Part shown: positions 1-9,000 of the stretch, piece by piece
How positions within the stretch are numbered: position 1 is the stretch's first letter
Layout: every line of letters begins with the position of its first letter
Assembly: GCA_003158755.1 (NCBI GenBank)
Contig: PMLF01000074.1
Coordinates: 1-11,541, forward strand
DNA length: 11,541 bases
Reading direction: 5' to 3'
From: Elusimicrobiota bacterium
GTDB taxonomy: Bacteria > Elusimicrobiota > Elusimicrobia > FEN-1173
Made by a program: the position numbers and the translations under genes
Notes under the pieces: generated by a model
Seen by the model: only the letters and a program-made list of their open reading frames with translations
Told to the model about the DNA's origin: nothing
Database searches by the model: none

Positions 1-3000
1 CCGGAAGAGCTGGGCAATCCGTCGGAACCCGGCGTGCCGAGCGTGCCGCTGAAAAGGCCTCCCGCCCCCCCGCTGCCGCCGGACCCGCCCGCGCCGCCAG
101 CCCCACCGACGCCGCCCGTACCGCCTGAGCCGCCCGTGCCGCCAGCGCCGCCGGCGCCGCCGCCCGGCCCCGCGGTGGGCCCGGCCGCCGTCACGACCGC
201 CGACACGTCAAAGATCGCCCCGGGCTCGATGACCACGTCGTTGGCCACCACGAGCGACAACGGGTGAGACCCGACGACGGTGATGGTGTCCGCCGGAATA
301 ATCAGATCGCCGAATATTTTGAATTGGGCTTTTCCGTCCTCCGTGAAGGAGGCGGAGAAAGAAGTTCCGTAGAACGTGTACGCCGAGCCGTCGTCGCCCG
401 TGATCGTGAGCGTGTCCGTGTTGATGGTCACGTTGCGGTGCACGTGCGGCGGCACCGGGAGGGCGGCGGTGGACAGGGCCTTGATCAGGGTCAGGCCGTC
501 CACGATGGAGGAGGTGTCCATGCCGTCCACGACGACCGTGACCTTGTCCGCCCGGGAGGCGCCGTCCGGCCAGGTCATCAGCACTTGGTAGGTGCCGGGA
601 ACGAGCTGGGTGAAGGTCCACGTGGGGCGGGTGCTGTCGTCGGACCCGGCGCGGAACAGGTAATCCCCCTCGAAGGCCGCGGTGGTGGGCCTCTGGCTGG
701 CGTCCCAGTCGCCCCAGGAGGTGAAGCCCGGATCGCCGTTGTCCACCAGGCTCAAGCCGTCCAGGTCCCCGATGTCCGTGATGTCGTTTCCGTCCAGACG
801 CAGCACGCGCAGGTTTTGGAGCCCGAGGAGCGGCTGGATGTTGGAGATGTTTTGGCCCTTCAGTGACAGCACGCGCAAGTCGCCCTGGCCGATGAGGGGC
901 GTCAAATCGGAAATGAGGGACGTGGTGGATCCCTGCTGGTCGAGGCTCAAGAATTCCAGTCCGCGCGTTCCACCGCCCGCCGTCGGCCAAGAGAGGCTCG
1001 GGAGCTGGGCCAGGAGAGCGGGACCGTGGTCGCCGTCGAAGGACAGGCGCTTCAAGGAAATGAGCTGTTTCAGGGGGGACAGGTCCGTCAAGGGATTGAA
1101 GTCGAGCGACAGGTCATCCAAATTCTGCAACCCGACGGAGAAGCCGCGCGCGTCGCCGCTCGACACGGTGGCGGGGGCCAGCCGGTTCAGCTCGTTGTTT
1201 CCGATGTCGTTGCCCGACAGGTCCAGCGCCGTCAGATTGACGGCGAACTCCAGACCGGCAAGCGTGGAGATCCCGCGCGCCGAAGCGTCGAGGGAGACCA
1301 ACTCCGCCAGGTCGCTGGCCGGGATGCGCTCCTTGTAGTCGAGGCCGGTGGACATGGACTGGTCCGTGCGCGAGGAGGCGTTGGGAACGTGGATCACATA
1401 TTCGCCCGAAATGTAGGACCGAGTCACGGGGAAGCCCAGGGATTGGGCGATGGCGGCGCGGAGGGCCGGGTCCTGGACGGCGATGAAAGCGTCCACGGGG
1501 GGGCCTTCGGGCGGGATGGCGCTCCGCTCCTCGGGTAGGGGATCCGTCCGCTCCTCGCCCGCGGCGGCGTCGAAGTCCCGGATCTCGCCCGGCTCGGCGA
1601 TGAAGCGGTCCTGGCCGCTGTCGCCGTAAAGCGTGTCCAGCCCTTGGCTGCCGACGATCAAGTCGTCCCCGTCGCCGCCGTGGATCACGTCCCGGTCGGA
1701 GATCGGGTGCGTGTATCCTTCCGCCGGGGCGCGGACGTCGATTTGGAAAGGCACCTTGCCGGTCGCCGTGTGCGTGGGGTCGTACACCCGTAGGTAGTAA
1801 GTGCCGGCCTGAATCGCCCTCAAGTCCAGGGTGGACTTGCCCGTCTGGATGACCTTGCCATCGGCGGCGTAAAGGTCCGCCACCAACCCGGGTGTCGCGG
1901 ATACCACCTGGAGGCCGGTTTGTCCCGAGCGGGCCGGACCCGCCAAGTCCAGAGTCACCGGACGGTCCCCTTTGGGGTTTTCGATCCGGACAGTGAGCCG
2001 CGTATCGCCCCGCGCCAATGCGGCCCGGACGGCCTCCGTGATGTCCACTTCCTCGGGCTCGGAACCGATCGTGATGTCCTCGGAGAACACGGCCGGCGCG
2101 CTTTGGTCCGCGCCGGTGACCTGCTGGTCGCCTTCGCCCGCCAGGACCTGCACCGTGAGCGGAACCTCCGGCGGAATAATTTCCATGAACTCGCTGGTGA
2201 CCTCTCCGTCCGTGACCCACAGCTTTCCGCCGGATTGGAAGTAGAGGACGTCTTTCCCTCCCGACCGGCCCGCCGTCAGGAGGGTCGGATTGACGACGAG
2301 GCCCGGGTCGATTTGCTTCGTGCCGGCCGCGGTTCCGTCCGTCACCCACAGCCCGCCGTTCGCCGTGAAAAACCCTTGCGCCGTTCCCACCGCCACCATG
2401 CCGCCCAAAGTCGAGCTCCCCGAACCCGCGACGATGTTCGCGACTAGGAATTTTGAAGGATCGAGAAGAGACCCGTTGGCGGGAACGCGCCTCAACTCAT
2501 ACCCGTAGGTCGGGTCGTAAGCGGTGAAGAACAAATAGCCGGCCGCCGTTCCGAGGATGGTCGGGTAGGAGCTGGTCACGACGCCGGGCGACAGGACGAT
2601 CGACCACAACGTCACCGGATTGGTGTCCGGCTGGCCGATGTCGGCCGCCGGAACCGCGCTGTTGGCGGTGCCCGGGACGGCGGACCAGAGCTCGGACCCG
2701 ATGTAGCCGGAACCCGTGGAGTAGCTTCCGGCGAGGTGGTCCTGCGCCGAAAAATAGATGCGGCCGTTGAGATACGTGGGGTTGCCGGGGTAATCGACGA
2801 CGCTCGGGGCTGAAATGGCGGAAAGCTGGGTGAAGACGCTGCCGTCGTAACTGAAGAGCTGATAATCGTCGACACCCGCCGGCATCGCGGGCAAGGCCGT
2901 GAAAGCCAGGACGCCGCCCGCGTTGATGAGCTGGGAAGGGTTCGTGAAAGATTGGCCGGCGACCGTCGCGGGTTGGGCCCCATTCTTCGAGCTCTGCAAA

Positions 3001-6000
3001 ACGCCGTTCGCCACGAAATACAAGGTGTCTCCCACCAAAACCATGGACGAGGGGTTGCTGCCGGAGATCCCGGCCGCGATGTCGAAGGACGTCAAAGCGC
3101 CGCCGCTCATCATCCACAATTCCCGGCCCTGGTCGGAGCGCGCCGCCACCATGAACAGGCGGTCTCCCATCCTCTCGGACGTCTGCGGATCGCCGAAGCC
3201 CAGGGCCCCGGCGCCGAACATTTCCAATTTGACGAGGAGGGGGTCCGCGAGGACCACGTCGAGTTTCCCGTCGCCCGTCACCGTGACGCTTACGGGCGCG
3301 CCGGCCAGCCCATCGGCCGTCCAGACGGCGTTCAGGGCGGTTTGAAGCTCGGCGGCGAGGTCGGCCGGTGATGCGTTCCCGGCGGTCTGGCCGCCGGAAA
3401 TCGTGAAGGACGTCTGGAGCGCGCGCCCGTCGGAAAGAGTGAAGGCCGCGATGATATTCACGTCCGCGGGCAGGCGTCCGTCCGCGGGGGCGTCGCCCGC
3501 CGCGCTCATGGCGACCGTGCGGGCCGTCACCTGGCCGGAATCGAATCCGAAGGCCTCGGCGTTCTCGATCATGACCGCGGCGATCGCGGGGTCATGGAAG
3601 TCGAACACGATCTTTCCGCCTTGCACGGAAACCGACGCCGCGTCCGGCGCGAAGCCGGCGGTGGCCAGGGCGGACGGCACCAAGGCCTGCAGGTCCCGGG
3701 CGAGGTCGTCGATCGTCGAGTTGCCGGCCGTGGCCTGGGAAGACAAGACCAGGTTTACCGTCAGGCTCATCTCGCCCACGGGCGACACCACGAGAGAGAA
3801 CGCCACGTCCGCGCCCGGATCCGCGGGGCCGGAGTCGTTGTCGGCGGCGAGGACCATGGACACGGGCGAGGTCTGGCGGGTCCCGAACCCGAGGGCCTCG
3901 CCGTTCAACACGGTGAGCGAGGCGATGTTGGCGTTCACCGCCGTGAAGAGGAATCGGCCGTTCTGGAGTGAGACCGACACGTCGTCCGTCTGCAGGCCCA
4001 TCCCGGCGAGCGCCGAAGAAACCGCCGCGCTCAGCTCGGCCTCCAGGTCGGCCGGGCCGGTGTTGGCCATCGTGTCGTGCCGGGCCAATGAAACTTGAAC
4101 ATCGTCCACATCGCCATTGTCGCGCAAAATTTCAAGGGCAAAAACGTAGGTCACGTCCGGAATTCCGTTCGCCGGCGCGGCGTTGTAGGCCAGGAGCTCG
4201 GCGTGGCCCGTCTGAGGGACTAAGGGGCCGGAGGTGAACCCGGGCAAGTCGCCGACCTTCACGGTCCCGTCGGCCGTGCCGTCCGACTTCCAGAGCTGGG
4301 CGCCGGAGGCCCCGGCGTTGGCCGTGAAGTAGAGCATCCCGCCCAGGAAGACGAAGTTCCGGGGAGAGGAGCTGTCCGGCCCGGGGGTGATGTCTTTCAC
4401 CAGATAGGTGCCCGCCTCCGTGCCGTCGGTGGCCCAGAGCTCCTCGCCCTGCCCGGACGTGGAAGCGGAGAAGAAGGTCTTCCCGAGCCCGGACGCGATG
4501 GCGCCGACGTTCGCGGGGGCCGACACCGGCGCGGAGGCTTGGGGAGCGCTCAAGATGAGCTTGGCCGCGCCCAAAGCCGAGGGATCCCCTTCCATGTCCA
4601 GGAACCGCCCCAAGTCGAACTCCAGCACCGTGCCCGTGGTGACCAGGGCCCGGATCGAGTAGGTGTGCCGGGAGTAGGTGGCGAGCGCCGTGAGGGCGCT
4701 CCCGATTTGCACGTTGCCGGCCGCTCCCTGGGCAGGGCCGAACCACTTGACCCACGTGAACGCGTCACCGGTGGAGACCGTCGTGTTGTAAGGGATCGCC
4801 CCGGCATTATCCCCCGTGGCCGCGGACCCGTTATACCAGCCGAGATAATAATTCTCGCCGACGGCGTCGCTTCCATATTGAAGGTCGAAGTCGAACTCCG
4901 CGGCATCGTTGGGCGCGATGTGACGGGCGGCGCCAATACCCGTGATCTGGTACCGTCCGTCAGAAAGCAGCTTGAGGATCAAGGGTGTCACATACCGGTC
5001 GTCCGCCGTTCCCGCGCCGTCGGTGAAATTCCCGCCGTACACGGACCAACCGGTGACCTGCCCGTCCTGGGTGAAGGCCGGACCCATGAACAGGCCGCCC
5101 ACGCCCCCATCGAGGAGGGACCGAGACTTCAGGACGTCTCCGATGGAATCGGCCGTCGCGACCGCTACGGAGTCGGCGGCGGGAGCATCCGCGTCCACGA
5201 ACCCGTCCAGGGCCCCGGGGAGGATGGTGATGGAGTTGCCGGGCTGGCCATCGCCCAGCGTCGTGAAGGTGTACCACTGGTCTTCCCCGTTGATCAGCAC
5301 GAACTGGGGATTGGCCGCGCCGGGGGCGTCCTTGAAGACCGTCGGCCTCAATCCGGGCCCCTCGTCCACCAGGAAGAACCCTCGGCCCGTGATCGTCTTG
5401 GTCCCCAATTGGATGGCCGTCGCGGGGAGGGCGCCCTTTGAGGAGGAGCCGTAGATCACGTACACCTTGCCGCCGGCGGGGATGACCTGGGTGGTGGTCA
5501 CGTCCGCGCCCGGCGCCCCGATCACCAAGTCGCTCAACCCGTCGCCGTCCAGGTCCACGCCGGGGACGGCCGGGAGCCGGCCGAGATTGTCGAATTCGAA
5601 GGAGCCTTTGAGGACGGCGTCCGCGTCCGAAAGGGCCAGGAGTTGGGAACCCCGGGCGATGTGGGAAAAGACGTAGAGGGCGCCCGAATCGTCCTGCGCC
5701 AGCACCGCGCCGGAACCCGCGGCTACGACCAGGCGCTCCGCCTCTCCCACGGCCAGGTCCATCTGGCCGTCGCCGTCGAAGTCGCCCGCCGTGGCCTGGA
5801 GAGATCCCTTGAAGAGGCCGTCCAAGGGCATCTGGGCCGCCTGGGCCCGCGTGATGACGATGTCCGCGGCGGCCGGGGTGACGGTTGGGAAAGTGAAGCT
5901 CGCCTGGCCGTAGAAAATGAAGAGGGCCCCTTGCCGCGTGGTGTCGGCCGGATAGGCCCTCAATCCCTCCTGCGTGCTCCCAACGGCGAAGTCGTCGTAC

Positions 6001-9000
6001 CCGTCGCCGTTCACGTCCCCCAGGGCCGCCAAGCTCCCTCCCAATGAAAAATCCTGGATGATGAGGCTGCTCTTCGTATAACCGGCGGTCCCCGCGTCGA
6101 GCCACTCGAGCCCGTAAGCCGGTCCGGTCGCGGGATTGGGGGCGAGCAGAACGTAAGCCCGGCCGATGTTGGGGAGCGTCGGGTCATTGAACTTGATGTA
6201 GCCCGAATCGGCCAAGACCAGGTCGTCCAAGCCGTCGCCGTTCACGTCCCCGACGGAGATCATCTGAACGTTTGTCGGCATGGTGAACGCCGGAACGGGC
6301 TCTCCGGCCGCCACCCCGAGGAGCGTCCGGGCCGTAGCGGAGCGGTCGCCCGAGTCGCTAACGATGATGGCCAGAGTGTCCGTCCCCGAAACGCCGACCG
6401 CGAGAAGGTTGATCGCTCCGCTCCCCTGCCAGAGGCTCTTCCCTGAGAACACGAACCCCTGATAGGTATTGGGCGTCGCCGAGGAGCGTACGAGGGCGAT
6501 GTCCGCGTAGCCGTCGTCGTTCCAGTTGAGGACGGCCAGGGAGGCGCCGGGATCGCCGAACCCGCTGCCGGAGGCCGAGCGCACCCGAACGCGCTGCTCG
6601 TTGGGGATCGCCGCGGTTTGCTTGATCCAGGCGTAGTTGATGACGCGGGGAAGCTCGATCCCGCCGCCGTTCCCTCCGGCAATGATGATCAATTCGAAGT
6701 TGCCGGGGGTGGTCGGGTGGATGAAGACCAGGTCGGCCAGCCCATCGCCGGTCACGTCCCCCATCCGGCTCGCCGGCCGGCCGACGTCGGAGGATATCAG
6801 GATGTCGGCGTTGGAGGCCGCGTCCTCGACGTCGCCCACGTTGACCGGCCCCAGATAGAGGTAGCTGCCCATGTCGCCGGTGACCAGAAGATCGTTGAAC
6901 CCGTCGCCGTTGAAATCCGCCATGGGGACGGAGCCGGAAAGATGCTCCTCTTCGGACCCGCCTTCCAGGGCGGCGGCGTCCTGCAAGTTGGGGTTGGCGT
7001 CATTGGCCAAGTCGACGCCGATCGGGGGCGCCGGGAAGAGCCCGGGCGCCGTGGCGGTCGCCAAGGGGAACTGGTAAATGTCGGGCGCGTTGGCCAGGAT
7101 GGCGGCGTCCCCCGCGCCGGCAGTCGCGGGACCCAAATTTGCCCCGTCGTAGACGCGAAACCCATCCCCCCCGGGACCGGTCACACCGAGGAGGGAGCGG
7201 CCCGACCGGACTCCCAGGGACCCGAAGTAGGCGGCGTTGGGCGACTGCGTGCCCGCGTCGAAATAGTCGGCCTGCCCGGGCTCGAACACGAGGTCCGGCG
7301 CGTCGAACGACAAGCCGCTCCGGGGCCCGCCCAGGTACACGCACGTCGCCTGATGCTCATTCTCGCCGGACTCGTTGAGCTTGTCCGAGCGGAGCATGAC
7401 GGCCTCGCCCAAATCGCTGAAGCCGTGTGACGATCCGTCCGGCCCGTCGAAATCTCCGATGCCCCGCCAAACCCCGTCGGGCAGCTTGATCGCCTGGACG
7501 GGATTGGCGGCCAGCAGGTCCGACAATGCGCCCGAGGCCATCGGGTGGCCGCCGAAGATCAGGACGTCCTCTCCCGCGCCGCCGTCAATCAGGATGTCGT
7601 TCAGCGCGTCGCCATCCACGTCGCCGGCCGCCAGGACCGTGCCCTGTGTGGTCAAGCCGGTGATCTGGGAGATCCGCCGCAACTTGTCGGGAAGTCCACC
7701 GCCGGAATAGATGGAGAGCGTGCCGTTTCGAAGCACGCCAACCTCGTCGCGACCGTCCCCGTTCACGTCGCCCAGCCCGGCGGCGGAGGCCCCCGAACCC
7801 TCGAAGAAGATATGCAGGTCGGACGCATCCAGGCTGCCCCACTGCGACCCGGTCCGGCCGTAAACAACGCGTACGCCGACGTTGTCGGTGACCAGGAGGT
7901 CGTCGATCCCGTGCGCGGTGGGATCCTGATAAGTGGCGTCCATCCTCACGAAGTTATTGCCGGTCGCGACGGCGAGATTCGCGCCGGTCCCGCCGGGGTC
8001 CCAGCCCAGGACCATGGTCGAAGGCGTGGCGGCCGCGGCATCGCCCAGGTACTCGACCCGTATGTCGTGCAAGCCCTGACCCAAGTTTTGAACGACTTCA
8101 CCGGAGAATGCGTACGGCGATGATGTGCACACGTTGTCGAGCACCTGGACCCCGTCCACAAACAGCCGCGCCCGCCCGTCGTTGACGAGGACGAAACCCA
8201 TATTCTCGGGCGAATCGACCCGCAACGTTCCCGTCCAGACGGCGTCGATGGGACCGTTCAAACCGGAGACCCCGTCGAAGTTCCCGGATTGATAGAAACA
8301 GTAGACGCTCCCGTCCACCTGGGAGGCGAAGGGATGCAGACCGGTCAGGTCCGGAAAATCCGTGGCCGGATTGGCAAGGGTATAGAAAGAGGCGTTCAGC
8401 CCCGTGCCGATCTGGGACGTCACGTCGCCCGCGGAAGCGGCGGTGACGGGCCCCGACAACCCATCGATCTCGACGTTCCGGTCGGTCTGGACGTTCAAAA
8501 CGTCGCGTGCGTCGCGGTACAGGACGCTCGTCGGCACCAACTGCTTGCCAGCGGGTCCCGCCGGGTCCCACAGGAGCTGGACACCCGCCAAGCCCAGGTT
8601 CTCGAAATATTCCAGCCGGATGTTGTGGAACCCGGCGGAAAGATACATGGAGGCGGAGGATTTCTCTTGGAAGGAGTGCAACCCGCCGTTGTCCACGACC
8701 GGAGTCGTTGAGCCGTCGATGAAGAGGCGCGATCCGTCGTCCGAGTCCAGGAAGAATTGATAGACGCCGGCCGTGTCGATCTTGATCTGTCCGGTCCAGA
8801 GGGCCGCGAACACGTCCGAGTCCGCCATGCCCGGCCAGGCGCTCCCCGTGGCCGGGAAATTGACCTGGGCGTCCACCCGGGTCATGTCGGGCGACAAACT
8901 GTTGAAGTCGGGGAAGGTCGTGATCTGGGTCACGCCGTTCAGGTAGTAGTACTCGCCCAGGAGCCCGGCGTCCTGGCCCACGCTGCCGCCGGCCCAGTTG

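Larger units (their letters stand above)
2169..4502 (-). repeat. ELWxxDGT-type propeller, interrupted by three inserted modules
   Basis: Residues 2347-3124 carry the ELWxxDGT repeat, a surface-protein motif of giant bacterial proteins. Units seen are ELWATDGTEAGTYLVKDI (from 4442), QLWKSDGTADGT (near 4295), ELWMMSGG (3122), ELWSAVPGT (2693), GYELRRVPANG (near 2500), GLWVTDGTAAGTKQI (near 2351) and KLWVTDGE (near 2222). Each is preceded by a strand such as GGMLYFTAN, GDTLYFVAN, GRIYFSAQD or GYLFFTA, giving a blade-like unit. The first two and last two keep the DGT core; the middle ones are degenerate. Modules R2-R4 sit between the second and third units. The propeller fold is inferred from the alternating strand pattern. 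Confidence 0.85.

Noticed and set aside
57..180. Possible simple-sequence or CRISPR-like DNA repeat
   Set aside because: The repetition follows codon triplets for GGX and has no spacer/repeat structure, so it is a coding low-complexity tract.
34..267. Plus-strand proline-rich protein (PPAPP-type repeats)
   Set aside because: It is the antisense reading of the GGX glycine tract, since glycine codons reversed give proline-like triplets. The glycine reading continues the frame with known domains.
1114..2349. Minus-strand open frame of 411 codons in another phase
   Set aside because: It overlaps the ELWxxDGT, PPC-like, RTX and LRR domains of the main frame, and its translation is low-complexity Gly/Arg/Pro/His. 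It is a shadow frame.
4539..5441. Plus-strand open frame of 300 codons
   Set aside because: Antisense to the continuous main frame, with no recognisable domain and no ribosome-binding context.
4960..6105. Minus-strand open frame of 381 codons in another phase
   Set aside because: It overlaps intact FG-GAP loops in the main frame and is Arg/Gly/His-rich without domain features.
5529..7772. Dockerin domain suggested by GDVNGDG motifs
   Set aside because: Dockerins have two such loops about 30 residues apart with helices between. Here the loops are about 50-90 residues apart with beta strands between, which fits FG-GAP blades.
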